Assembly (NCBI GenBank): GCA_022827265.1
Contig: JAJDTF010000034.1
Coordinates: 23,319 to 87,318 of the forward strand
Length of the DNA: 64,000 bases
Direction: 5' to 3'
From: Acidimicrobiia bacterium
GTDB lineage: Bacteria > Actinomycetota > Acidimicrobiia > Acidimicrobiales > Poriferisodalaceae
How positions within the stretch are numbered: the stretch's first letter is position 1; each line of letters opens with the position of its first letter. Both the position numbers and the translations under genes were made by a program. This document shows, piece by piece, positions 43,596 to 52,456 of the stretch. The notes below the pieces were generated by a model that saw only the letters and a program-made list of their open reading frames with translations, was not told where the DNA came from and did not search any database.

Positions 43596-44615
43596 TCAGA
43601 CTGGGGCGTCGGCAGTGATGACGATCTTGCCGAAGAAGCGACGCTCCTCCATGGCCCGGTGCGCTTCCACGCCGTCAGGCAGCGGCACCAGCGAATCGAT
43701 GACCGGCACCAGCTCGCGGGTCTGCACCATCGCCAGCAGCTCGTCGAGATCGCTGCGCTGCCACCCGTTGGAGCCCCGGATGTCCATCTCGGCAGTCCAG
43801 ATGAACCGCAGGTCGGTCGGCGGGTCATAGCCGGCCGTGGCGCCGCAGGTGAGCACACGCCCGCCCTGGCGCACACACCGCAGCGAACGGGCCCACGTGT
43901 CGCCCCCGGTGAAGTTCACCACCACGTCGTAGCCGCCCCCGCCGAACAGGCCGCCTGTCTGCTCACGGCAGTACCTCGCGATGTCGACTTCGGAGTAGTT
44001 GATGGTCTCGTCGGCGCCGAGGTCGATGAGGCGCTGGCACTTCTCGTCGCTTCCCGCAGCGGCGATCACTTTGGCGCCGCGCAGCTTCGAGATGAGCAGG
44101 GCGCTGGTGCCCACTCCCCCGCTGGCGCCCAAGATCAGCACCGAGTCGTCGGGGCCGACCTCGCCACGGGTGATCATCATCCGGTGCGCCGTGCCGTAGG
44201 CCACCGGCAGGCACGAAGCGTCCTCGTAGGAGACGTCTTCGGGCAGCGCGATGAGCTGGCTCGCTGCCACCACGACGTACTCGGCATACGCACCCCACAG
44301 CGTGTCGCCGATCATCGAGAACTTGCCGGTGCCGCGGTCCCACCGCACGGGGTCCACCAGCACCCGGTCGCCCACCGACCACCCCTCGACATCGGGCCCG
44401 AGCTCGGCCACCTGCCCGGCGGCGTCGCAGCCGGGAATGCCGGGCAGCGGCACCTTGATGCCGGGCATGCCCCGGCGCGTGAACACGTCGTGGTAGTTGA
44501 GCGAACAGGCCCGCACTGCGATCCGAACCTCGTCCGGTTGCAGTTCGGGCGTGTCTATGTCGCGGTACGCCAGCACGTCGATCTCGCCGTGCTCGTCGAA
44601 GACGATTGCCTTCAT
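43596..44615 (-). CDS. MDR family zinc-type alcohol dehydrogenase/quinone oxidoreductase
   Basis: A 339-aa medium-chain dehydrogenase. It has GroES-like N-terminal MKAIVFDEHGEIDVLAYRDI, substrate-channel SLNYHDVF, and nucleotide motif ILGASGGVGTSALLI followed by GSDEKCQRL, whose Ser-Asp-Glu-Lys suggests NADP(H). The structural zinc Cys cluster of true ADHs is not evident, so a quinone oxidoreductase or enoyl reductase is likelier. First gene of a two-gene operon with the amidohydrolase. Confidence 0.88.
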   Translation of the reverse strand: MKAIVFDEHGEIDVLAYRDIDTPELQPDEVRIAVRACSLNYHDVFTRRGMPGIKVPLPGIPGCDAAGQVAELGPDVEGWSVGDRVLVDPVRWDRGTGKFSMIGDTLWGAYAEYVVVAASQLIALPEDVSYEDASCLPVAYGTAHRMMITRGEVGPDDSVLILGASGGVGTSALLISKLRGAKVIAAAGSDEKCQRLIDLGADETINYSEVDIARYCREQTGGLFGGGGYDVVVNFTGGDTWARSLRCVRQGGRVLTCGATAGYDPPTDLRFIWTAEMDIRGSNGWQRSDLDELLAMVQTRELVPVIDSLVPLPDGVEAHRAMEERRFFGKIVITADAPV

Positions 44616-44647
44616 CGCTGTACCCCCATGTCGCTGGCTGTCATCCC

Positions 44648-44748
44648 AGTCTCAGGCATCCGTGTCTCAGGCAACCCTGTCTCAGGCCGGCGTGCCACCT
44701 CGGCATCCCGCTCCACAATCTCAAGCCGCCGCAGTCTCAAGCCGCCGC
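44648..44748. repeat. Short imperfect tandem repeats (15-bp x3, 16-bp x2)
   Basis: Three units of about 15 bp sharing GTCTCAGGC (44648-44691) are followed by two 16-bp units with TCTCAAGCCGCCGC (about 44718-44748). The second set encodes the stop region of the enoyl-CoA hydratase, so repeat expansion has shaped that gene's 3' end. Too short and irregular for a CRISPR array. Confidence 0.7.
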
Positions 44749-45459
44749 TGCCCGATCCCGCTCGACCGCGGCATCCATTTCGGCGAGCACATCGCCGCGC
44801 AGCGCCCGCACCGTGCCGGCGTACGCGCGGGCGTCGAGCGTTTCGGCCAGCTCCGCAGCAACCTCGAGCGACCTGTCCACCACGGCGTCGGGGCTGACGG
44901 CTTCGTCCAGGTAGCCGGCCTCCACCGCTCCATTGCCGTCGAGCAGCCGCGCGTTGGCCACGCAGCGCTGCAAGTGGCGGCGCGACAGCCGTTCCTTGGA
45001 GATCGTCATGGCCCAGTCGGGCAGCGTCAGCGCGATCGCCACCTCGTTCAGACCGATCTTGACCGGCGCGTCGGGTCCGACACGGTGGTCGCACCCGAGC
45101 AGCAGCAGGGCACCGGCTGCGACCGCGTGGCCGGTGCAGGCCGCCACCACCGGCACTGATGCGCCATAGGCCCGGCGCACCATCGCGCCGCCCGCGGACA
45201 CCAGCTCGCCGATCGCGGCACGGTCGCCGCCGCGGATCACGTTGAGATCGAACCCCGCGAAGAACGCCCGGTCATTGCCGGCGATGACCACTGCCCCGAT
45301 GCCGTCGTCGGCTTCGGCAGCGTCGATCTGGGCATCGAGCGCCGCGAGCATCGGCGCCGAGAAGGCGTTGGCCTTGCCGTCGTCCACTCGAACCAGCAGC
45401 ACGTCGCCGTGCCGCTCTGCCGCAACTGTCCCGTTCCCGTTGTCTGCAGTCCCGCTCAT
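44737..45459 (-). CDS. Enoyl-CoA hydratase/isomerase family protein
   Basis: A 240-aa crotonase-fold protein. Oxyanion-hole sequences NDRAFFAGFDLNV (first) and GHAVAAGALLLLGCDHRVG (second) are present. The two catalytic Glu positions of true hydratases are not clearly conserved (VKIGLNEVAIALTLPDW keeps one Glu), so isomerase or another crotonase chemistry is possible. Its C-terminal Ala tail lies in a tandem repeat. Divergent from the P450 gene. Confidence 0.86.
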   Translation of the reverse strand: MSGTADNGNGTVAAERHGDVLLVRVDDGKANAFSAPMLAALDAQIDAAEADDGIGAVVIAGNDRAFFAGFDLNVIRGGDRAAIGELVSAGGAMVRRAYGASVPVVAACTGHAVAAGALLLLGCDHRVGPDAPVKIGLNEVAIALTLPDWAMTISKERLSRRHLQRCVANARLLDGNGAVEAGYLDEAVSPDAVVDRSLEVAAELAETLDARAYAGTVRALRGDVLAEMDAAVERDRAAAA

Positions 45460-45604
45460 CGCGCGAATGGTACGGCTGCCGAACGGCGCTGTGCTTGGCT
45501 TCGTGCCCGCCCGGCAGCCTCCGCATCGACAACCAGCGTCGGCCTCGACCCCGTCTTGCGGGGCTTCTGCTTGGCGCAGCAGGCGGGCTGGTTAGGGTGC
45601 GGCC

Positions 45605-46822
45605 ATGGCCATTCTTGTTGCCGATGTCGACATGCCTGAGGTCGGTCTCGGGGGCGATGAAGGCGAGGACGAGCGGCGAGAGGCACTGATCGGGCTCGCT
45701 GAGCTCAGCTGGATCGCCCGCACCCCGCTGGGCTACGTCATCACCCGTCACGCTGACGTGACCGCCATGCTGCGCGACAAGCGCTGGTTCAGCGCCATCG
45801 GCCTCATCGCCCAGATGCAGGGCGTCGACGACCCCGAATGGAACCGTCGCAGCGGGCAGAACATCTTGGGCATGGAAGGCGACGAGCACCAGCGGCTGCG
45901 CCGGCTCGTCGGGCCGGCGTTCACTCCCAAGGCCGCCGAACGGCTGCGCCCGTTCATGGCCGAGGTCATCGACGAGCTGCTCGACCCGCTGTGCGCCCGC
46001 GGGCACGGCGATTTCGTCACTGAGGTCTGCGAGCCGTACCCCATCCCGATCATCTGCGAGCTGCTGGGCGCTCCCCGCGACGACTGGGAGCTGTTCAGCC
46101 GCCTCGCCACCGACATCTTCCGGGTGTTCAACGGCAACCTTGCACGCGACCTGCGCACGATCATGGCCGCGCAGGACGAGATGGGCGCCTACATGTCCCA
46201 GCTCATTGCCGAACGGCGCGCCAAGCCTCGCGACGACCTGCTCTCGGACCTCATCGCCGCGGAGGAAGAAGGCGACCGGCTGACCACCGAGGAGATGCAG
46301 TCGCTGGCCAACGCCGTGCTGCTCGCCGGCACCGATACCACCCGCAACCAGCTCGCCTGCGCGGTGGAGCTGTTCGCCCGCTGCGGGGACCAGCTCCGGC
46401 TGCTGCGCGACGAGCCGTCACTCGCACCCCTGGCTGCCGAAGAAGTCATGCGGCACTTCGGCGCCATCCGGGGCACCGCCCGCTACGCCAGCGAGACGCT
46501 CACCTACCGCGACATCGAGTTCCCGGCCAGCACGCTGATCTTCCCCAGCTTCACCGCCGCCAACCACGACGAGACCCAGTTCGACCAGCCGCTGCGCTTC
46601 GACATCACGCGCCGGTCGAGCGTGCCGCACATGACCTTCGGCAGCGGCATCCACTACTGCCTCGGCGCGTTCTTGGCACGAGCCGAGCTGCAGGAGGCCC
46701 TCAAGGCCGTCGCGAAGCGAATGCCGGACCTGCGTCTCGACGGCGACGTGGAATGGAAACCGGTGTCCAACGGCATCTGGGGGCCATCGACACTGCCGAT
46801 CAGGTTCACGCCGGGGCACTGA
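45605..46822 (+). CDS. Cytochrome P450
   Basis: A 405-aa soluble bacterial P450. The oxygen-binding I-helix is LLAGTDTTRNQ, the ExxR motif is EEVMR, and the haem loop FGSGIHYCLGAFLAR contains the axial Cys. Length and motifs match actinobacterial class I P450s, which hydroxylate steroids, terpenes or fatty acids using a ferredoxin partner. No ferredoxin gene is adjacent. Only 17 bp separate it from the MFS gene, so the two probably form an operon. Confidence 0.95.
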   Translation: MAILVADVDMPEVGLGGDEGEDERREALIGLAELSWIARTPLGYVITRHADVTAMLRDKRWFSAIGLIAQMQGVDDPEWNRRSGQNILGMEGDEHQRLRRLVGPAFTPKAAERLRPFMAEVIDELLDPLCARGHGDFVTEVCEPYPIPIICELLGAPRDDWELFSRLATDIFRVFNGNLARDLRTIMAAQDEMGAYMSQLIAERRAKPRDDLLSDLIAAEEEGDRLTTEEMQSLANAVLLAGTDTTRNQLACAVELFARCGDQLRLLRDEPSLAPLAAEEVMRHFGAIRGTARYASETLTYRDIEFPASTLIFPSFTAANHDETQFDQPLRFDITRRSSVPHMTFGSGIHYCLGAFLARAELQEALKAVAKRMPDLRLDGDVEWKPVSNGIWGPSTLPIRFTPGH

Positions 46823-46839
46823 ACCCCGCCTGCGCGCAG

Positions 46840-48204
46840 ATGGGCCGCCTGCCCGACGTCTTCACGGTCATCCCGGGCCAGGCCGCATCCGGCCCGCCGG
46901 CCCAAAGCGATGCCACCGCAGCGCCGCGGGGCGCTGCGGCGGTCGCAAGGCAGTCAGCTGCTGCACCGCCCGATGGCGCCACACCCAGCGAGGTCGGGAG
47001 CACTCCGCGCGAGCGCGTCCGCTGGGGACGGGTCGTGCTGGTGGCTCTCTCCGGAGTGGTGTCTCATGTCTTCGGCCGGGCCACAGTCGGGGTGCTGGTG
47101 CCCGCCATGGCCGACGATCTCGACCTCAGCGACACGCTCATCGGCGCGCTCGGCTCGGCCAACATGGGCGCCTACTTCGCCGGCGTCATCATCGTGACGT
47201 TCACGGCGGGACGAATCGAGCCGTTCACGTTGCTGCGCGCCGGCATCGTCACGTCCACGGTGGGCCTTGCGGTGATCGGCACGGCGTCGGGCCCGGCGGC
47301 CGTGGTGATCGGGACCGCACTCGCCGGTCTCGGCGGCGGCGGCATCTGGCTCACGGCACCGGTGATCGCCAGCGAAGGTGTGCCGGCGAGCCGCCGCGGT
47401 GCAGCGCTCGGCACGCTCACCGCCACCATGGGCGCCGCGCTCATCGGCGTGCCCATTGCTACTGCTGCCCTGCGCAGCATTGCCGCCGACGATGCGATCT
47501 GGCGGCCCGTCTGGGCGGCCCAGGCTGCGCTGTCGGTGGTGCTGCTCGCGGCCTTGTCGGTCTTCGTCCGGGCTCGGCGCACCGAGCGAGTGGCCGGTGC
47601 CGGCGGCTTCGGGCGACTGTTCCGGATTGACGGGTGGAAACGCGCGGTCGCGGCGTACATGGCATTCGCCTACATGACGTCCTCGTTCGCGAACTTCTTG
47701 GGGCGAGCGCTGGAGGGCGATCACGAATTCAGCCGCACCGCCGCGACGCTCATGTTCTCGTGGATGGGCGCGGGTTCGATTGTGGGAGCGCTGGCCTTCG
47801 GACGGCTCAGCGATCGGATCGGGCGACCCTTGACCATGGCCACGGTCATGGCCTTGAGCTCCGGTGCTGCCGTGGTCCTGGCGACGCGTGCGCCCGGCGC
47901 GGCGATCATCGTCGCAGTGGTGGTCTTCGGCGCAGCGTCATTCTCATTCCCGTCGCTCACTGCGACGTTCGTGAGCGATCACGTGTCCGACCGCACGTTC
48001 GCTGCGGTGCTCGGCTCGATGACGATGTTCTATGGACCCGCGTCGGTCATCGGACCTGCCGCGAGCGGCTGGCTCGCCGACCGGACGGGCAGCTTCAGCG
48101 CGACCTATACGGTCATCGCTGCACTGGCCCTCACTGCATGCATCTGCATGGCGACGATGCGCCGCAGGGATGGTGTGGCGCCACAGCCGGCGCCGCTGAG
48201 CTGA
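46840..48204 (+). CDS. Major facilitator superfamily transporter
   Basis: A 454-aa MFS protein. A roughly 60-residue Ala/Pro-rich cytosolic N-terminus is followed by about 12 hydrophobic helices, with MFS-type loops such as GRLSDRIGRPLT between helices 8 and 9. Resembles YbfB/aromatic-acid-type transporters. The substrate may be that of the P450 just upstream. The gene ends in a hairpin shared with the convergent HU gene. Confidence 0.85.
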   Translation: MGRLPDVFTVIPGQAASGPPAQSDATAAPRGAAAVARQSAAAPPDGATPSEVGSTPRERVRWGRVVLVALSGVVSHVFGRATVGVLVPAMADDLDLSDTLIGALGSANMGAYFAGVIIVTFTAGRIEPFTLLRAGIVTSTVGLAVIGTASGPAAVVIGTALAGLGGGGIWLTAPVIASEGVPASRRGAALGTLTATMGAALIGVPIATAALRSIAADDAIWRPVWAAQAALSVVLLAALSVFVRARRTERVAGAGGFGRLFRIDGWKRAVAAYMAFAYMTSSFANFLGRALEGDHEFSRTAATLMFSWMGAGSIVGALAFGRLSDRIGRPLTMATVMALSSGAAVVLATRAPGAAIIVAVVVFGAASFSFPSLTATFVSDHVSDRTFAAVLGSMTMFYGPASVIGPAASGWLADRTGSFSATYTVIAALALTACICMATMRRRDGVAPQPAPLS

Positions 48205-48233
48205 GCGTCAGCTCAGCTCATCAGCTGCTTTTT
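48195..48233. terminator. Bidirectional terminator-like hairpin
   Basis: GCTGAGCTGA (48195-48204), loop GCG, TCAGCTCAGC (48208-48217) form a perfect 10-bp stem overlapping the stop codons of both convergent genes. A T-run (48229-48233) lies 11 nt further on the plus strand. Confidence 0.6.
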
Positions 48234-48491
48234 CATGGCAGCAGCGGTTGCCAGCTTCAGCGAGCGGCTCGGGCCGATCTCGATGGACTCGCCGGTCTGG
48301 GGGTTGCGGCCCATGCGGGCACCACGTTCAGACATGGAGAATGAGCCGAATCCCGGCCAAGTCACCTTGCCGCCGGCCTTCGCTTCGGCCACAACGAGAT
48401 CGAAGAACGCCGACAGCGTCTTCTCCGCTTCGCCTGCGCTGACACCGGCCTCGGCGGCTACCGCTTTGATGGTCTCTGCTTTGTTCGCCAC
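48213..48491 (-). CDS. HU/IHF family DNA-binding protein
   Basis: A 92-aa nucleoid protein with the HU dimer core (ETIKAVAAEAGVSAGEAEKTLSAFFDLVVAEAKAGGKVTWPGFGSFSMSERGARMGRNPQTGESIEI) and the conserved Pro arm region. Bends DNA without sequence specificity. The GTG start at 48491 has GAGAGGA eight nt upstream. The frame continues upstream but without family homology. It follows the ABC permease genes, with 132 bp between, and probably has its own promoter. Confidence 0.93.
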   Translation of the reverse strand: MANKAETIKAVAAEAGVSAGEAEKTLSAFFDLVVAEAKAGGKVTWPGFGSFSMSERGARMGRNPQTGESIEIGPSRSLKLATAAAMKKQLMS

Positions 48492-48623
48492 AGTCCAGTT
48501 CCTCTCTGAAACGATTCGGGGTACCACCCCAGCACACAAGAGCCCCGAAGTGGTGGAATTGCGGCCCGCTGTCTACCGGCGCGACCCGACTCTTGCACCC
48601 CGCGGCGGCGCTCGGAGCGACTG

Positions 48624-49499
48624 TCAGCTGCGACCTTCACCTCGCACGTCGAACGCATCGCGCAGGCCGTCGCCGACGTAATTCACGGCCAACACGGTGA
48701 TGACGATGGCCAATCCGGGCGCCCACACCAGCCACGGCTCGACGGTCATGAAGCCCTCGTTGCCTCCGATCATGTTTCCCCATGTCGGCGTGTGGGCAGA
48801 GCTGACCCCCAAGCCCAGGAAGCTCAGCACTGACTCGGCCAGAATTGCACCAGCGACTGCGAGCGATACCGCGACAGAGATCTCACCGACCAGATTTGGC
48901 AGCAGGTGGCGAACCATGATCCGCGTGGTGCTTGCGCCCATCGATCTGGCCGCCACAACGAATTCCTGCTCGCGCAGCGCAAGCGTCTTCGCCCGGATGA
49001 TGCGGGCCAGCGCCATCCACCCCAGCAGCGACAGCACCAACACGACATCAGCGGCGCTGTCGCCCAAGATGCGCGCCAGCAGGATGATCATCATGAGCAG
49101 CGGCAGCGCGAGCAGCGTGTCGGTGAAACGCATCAACACGGCATCGATGCGTCCGCCCAGATAGCCGGCGACCACGCCGACGGTCGTGCCGAGCAGCGAG
49201 GCGATGAGCGCCACCGATATGCCGATGACGAGCGAGATCCGGCCGGCATACAGCGTCTGGCTCAGCGTGTCCCGACCCAAGGTGTCGGTCCCGAGCAGGA
49301 AGTCCGCCCCGGGAGGCGCCAGCACATGATCGAGATGCTGCTGTCCTGACCGGTAGGGGGCGATCAGGTCGGCACCGGCGACTGCCGCGGCAATGATCAC
49401 GAGCGCAACGAGCGCAACGACCGACACGCGACGGCTGGCGAAGCGCCGCCAGGCTGCCATCAACGGGCGCTCAGCGAGCTCGTGCTCAGCGAGCGCCAC
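48624..49499 (-). CDS. Peptide/nickel-type ABC transporter permease (DppC-like)
   Basis: A 291-aa permease: N-terminal cytosolic segment, one helix, then the FLLGTDTLGRDTLSQTLYAGRISLVIG motif and the inner-membrane coupling region EFVVAARSMGASTTRIMVRHLLPN. Overlaps the DppB-like gene by 14 bp. No ATP-binding subunit follows. Confidence 0.92.
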   Translation of the reverse strand: MALAEHELAERPLMAAWRRFASRRVSVVALVALVIIAAAVAGADLIAPYRSGQQHLDHVLAPPGADFLLGTDTLGRDTLSQTLYAGRISLVIGISVALIASLLGTTVGVVAGYLGGRIDAVLMRFTDTLLALPLLMMIILLARILGDSAADVVLVLSLLGWMALARIIRAKTLALREQEFVVAARSMGASTTRIMVRHLLPNLVGEISVAVSLAVAGAILAESVLSFLGLGVSSAHTPTWGNMIGGNEGFMTVEPWLVWAPGLAIVITVLAVNYVGDGLRDAFDVRGEGRS

Positions 49500-50472
49500 G
49501 CCGGATCCTGGGGTCGAGGACGCCGTAGGAGAGATCGCCTGCGAGGTTCACCAAGAAAACCGCTGTTGCAACGATCATCACGGAGGCCAGCAGCACGGGG
49601 TAGTCGCCGCCGTAGAGGGCGTCGACGAACAACCGGCCCATGCCCGGGTACTGGAACACGAGCTCGGTCACCACCAGCCCGCCGACCAGCTGCCCAGCAT
49701 CGGTGGCGGCCTGCGCAGTCACGGGGAGCAGCGCATTGCGCACGCCGTGACGAACCACCACGGTGCGTTCCGGCAGGCCTCGTCCACGAGCAGCGCGGAC
49801 GTGATCCGAGTTCATGACATCAAGCAGGCTGGCCCGCATATAGCGGCTGTAGACGGCAATGAGCTGCAACGACAGCGCCATCGTGGGCAGCACCAGGTGT
49901 CGCGCTCGGTCGGCGAGGTCGAAGCCCTGCTGGCCAGGCGAGTACAGCCCCGCCGTCGGAAGCAGCGGTGGGCCGATCCCCAGCCAATTTGCGAGGTACA
50001 AGCCGAAGAACAGCTGCAGCATGAGGCCCAGCCAGAACACCGGGATGGAAATCCCCAGGAACGAGACCGTGGTGGCCAAGTAGTCGATGAACGAGCCGCG
50101 ACGGATGGCTGAGATCGCGCCGATTGCGATTCCCGCGACCAGCGAGAGCGCGACCGCCAAGGTCACCAGCACCAGCGTGTTCACCAGCGCCGTGCGCACG
50201 ATGGGCCATACATCCGCACCGTTGCGCACCAGCGAGATGCCAAGATCGGCTTGCACGAAGTCCCCGAGCCACTGCAGGTATCGGCTCAGGATCGGATCAC
50301 CGAGTCCGAGGTGTTCGCGGTATCTGGTGATGTCCTCTGGCGCGATGCGGGGATTCACCGTGAGCGCGACCGTGGGATCCGAGACCTGATTCGCCGCCCA
50401 GAACACGGCGAACGAGATGGCCAGCAGGATCGGGACCGTCGTCGCGAGCCGTGTCAGCACGTAGCGCGCCAC
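49486..50472 (-). CDS. Peptide/nickel-type ABC transporter permease (DppB-like)
   Basis: A 328-aa permease: N-terminal ARYVLTRLATTVPILLAISFAVF helix, a large periplasmic loop, and the coupling motif YMRASLLDVMNSDHVRAARGRGLPERTVVVRHGVRNALLP. The GTG start at 50472 is set by the N-terminal family pattern and by an AGG nine nt upstream. It lies 37 bp after the binding-protein gene. Confidence 0.92.
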   Translation of the reverse strand: MARYVLTRLATTVPILLAISFAVFWAANQVSDPTVALTVNPRIAPEDITRYREHLGLGDPILSRYLQWLGDFVQADLGISLVRNGADVWPIVRTALVNTLVLVTLAVALSLVAGIAIGAISAIRRGSFIDYLATTVSFLGISIPVFWLGLMLQLFFGLYLANWLGIGPPLLPTAGLYSPGQQGFDLADRARHLVLPTMALSLQLIAVYSRYMRASLLDVMNSDHVRAARGRGLPERTVVVRHGVRNALLPVTAQAATDAGQLVGGLVVTELVFQYPGMGRLFVDALYGGDYPVLLASVMIVATAVFLVNLAGDLSYGVLDPRIRRGAR

Positions 50473-50509
50473 GATGCTGAGCCTGCCAGCCCGTTCGCGG
50501 TCTATGCGT

Positions 50510-52303
50510 TCATTCGACGTGCACGGTCCAGTCGAACATGTCGAAGAATCCGCCGTAGGGACTCGACACATAGGCGCCCGGTCCCGACACCGCATTGGGG
50601 TCCCAGATGATCATGTTGGGCAGCATGTACAGCGGGATCCACGGCACATCGGCCGCCAGGATCTGGCTTAACTCGTGAACCAGCTCCAAGCGGGCTGCTG
50701 GGTCCACTTCGGCATCAATCGCGAACGCCAAGTCGCTGGCCTGCTGGCTGCGGTAGGCCGTGAAGTTCTGGCCCGTGTACTCGTTCTCCTCGGTGGGGAT
50801 GCCGTCGATGTCGTAGAGATTGGCCACGGAGGGATCCGGGTTGGTGCTGTTCGCGAAGAGCGCCACCGGGCCGAAGTTCAGCGCCGGCAGTCGATTCTGG
50901 AACAGCTCGCCCGGGTCGTAGTTGACGATCTCCCAGCCGATGCCCAGCGGAGCGGTCATGTCGACGACCAGCGCTTGCACGTCCTCGCGCCGGTTGTTGC
51001 CGGCCACGGTGTTCCATGCCAGCACAAGCTCTTCGCCTTCGGCGTTCACCCACAGGCCGTCGGGGTCGGGTCGTGTCCAGCCCTCGGCCTCGAGCAGCTC
51101 GGCGACCTTGGCCGCATCCTGCGTGTAGCGGGCGAAGTCGTCCTGGCACCAGGGGCCGAACCCGGGATTCCAGCCGGTGCACTGCAGGACCGGCGGGTCA
51201 GCGGTGATCGTGCCAAGCGCAATTTCGGCGATGCGTTCGCGATCCAGCGCATAGGCGACGGCTTGGCGCACGTTGCGCGTCATGTCGAAGCGGCGGTCGG
51301 GTGCGTCCTGGTTGATCCAGAGGCCTTCCATGTAGGTGCCCTCGGCGACCTTGTAGGTCAGATCACCGGTGATGCGCTCGCGGGCACCGGGGAACGGCTG
51401 GGGGAAGGCGGCCATGGCTTCGCCGGTCTGCAGGGCCAATAGCTCCGAGTCGGTGTCCTCACGGGGCACCATCACCACCCGATCCACCAGCGGGATGCGC
51501 TCGGCATCCCAGTAGCTGCGGTTCGGAACCAGGATGTGCTGCTCCTGATTCCATTCCTCCTGGATCCACGGACCGCCCGAGACCGTGATCTCGTCGTTCC
51601 ACTTGTCGGCGATATCGGTGTCGGGACCCAGCTCGTGCGCCGGCAGCAAGCCGCCGAACAGCGTCGGCCACGGTGCGTACGGCTCGCTGAACGTGATGAC
51701 GGCCGTGTGGGGATCGGCATGGTCGATGTCGGTGATGAGGTCCAGTCCGATCGTGCTCAGCGTGCCTGTGGTGTCGAGCCCGGCGCGCCAGGTGAACCAA
51801 ACATCGGTGCTGGTGATGGGTGTGCCGTCGCTCCAGGTCGCGTCGGGGTTCAGCCGGTAGGTGAGCGTGAACGTCCCGTCGTCGGCGGTGACGAGGCCGC
51901 CGTTCGCAACTGTCGGTTCCTCGACCAGCAACGACGACGCCACGTACGTGTTGCTCTGGTCGAGCTCCATGAGTCTCGGCAGGTAGTGGATCAACACCGA
52001 CCAGATCGTCCAGGTGGCATTGGCACACGAGGTGACGGGGTTGACGCACTCGGGCCACTGCTCGACCGCGAGCACCAGCGTGCCGCCGCCGGGGTCATCG
52101 CCGGTGTCGGGTGCCTCAGTGGACGCAGATTCCGATGCCGGTTCATCGGGCGCTGGCTCGCCGGTGGACGTGTCGCTGCCGCACGCCGCAGCAAGAAAAA
52201 CGATGGCAATCAGGGCGGTTCCGAAGCGTCGACTGCAGCGCCGCTGCGGGCCTGACGTTGCCGACGAGCCCTTCGAGCGTCCTGGTGCCTCAAGCATGGT
52301 CAT
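50510..52303 (-). CDS. Peptide-type ABC transporter substrate-binding lipoprotein (family 5)
   Basis: A 597-aa extracytoplasmic binding protein. It has an N-terminal basic region, a hydrophobic helix ending in lipobox LAAAC (about residue 40) and a Glu/Pro-rich linker, followed by the family 5 core LVLAVEQWPECVNP…TYRLNPDATWSDGTPITSTDVWFTW…. Binds oligopeptides or other solutes. No Shine-Dalgarno is visible at 52303, so it may be leaderless. The frame runs much further upstream but without homology. Confidence 0.9.
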   Translation of the reverse strand: MTMLEAPGRSKGSSATSGPQRRCSRRFGTALIAIVFLAAACGSDTSTGEPAPDEPASESASTEAPDTGDDPGGGTLVLAVEQWPECVNPVTSCANATWTIWSVLIHYLPRLMELDQSNTYVASSLLVEEPTVANGGLVTADDGTFTLTYRLNPDATWSDGTPITSTDVWFTWRAGLDTTGTLSTIGLDLITDIDHADPHTAVITFSEPYAPWPTLFGGLLPAHELGPDTDIADKWNDEITVSGGPWIQEEWNQEQHILVPNRSYWDAERIPLVDRVVMVPREDTDSELLALQTGEAMAAFPQPFPGARERITGDLTYKVAEGTYMEGLWINQDAPDRRFDMTRNVRQAVAYALDRERIAEIALGTITADPPVLQCTGWNPGFGPWCQDDFARYTQDAAKVAELLEAEGWTRPDPDGLWVNAEGEELVLAWNTVAGNNRREDVQALVVDMTAPLGIGWEIVNYDPGELFQNRLPALNFGPVALFANSTNPDPSVANLYDIDGIPTEENEYTGQNFTAYRSQQASDLAFAIDAEVDPAARLELVHELSQILAADVPWIPLYMLPNMIIWDPNAVSGPGAYVSSPYGGFFDMFDWTVHVE

Positions 52304-52456
52304 GCAAGCAAAGTAACGCCCAAGCTCTCGGCCGAAGGGCGGTTCCGCCGACCTGATAGCGAACGCATGGCACGCATGCGGTGAGCGGTTCTGGCAGAGT
52401 TTGCGGGATTCAGCCGGGCACTCCGGCTCATCGGCGACCACTGGGGGCATACCGAG

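Noticed and set aside
44648..44748. CRISPR array
   Set aside because: The repeat units are only 15-16 bp, imperfect and without unique spacers.
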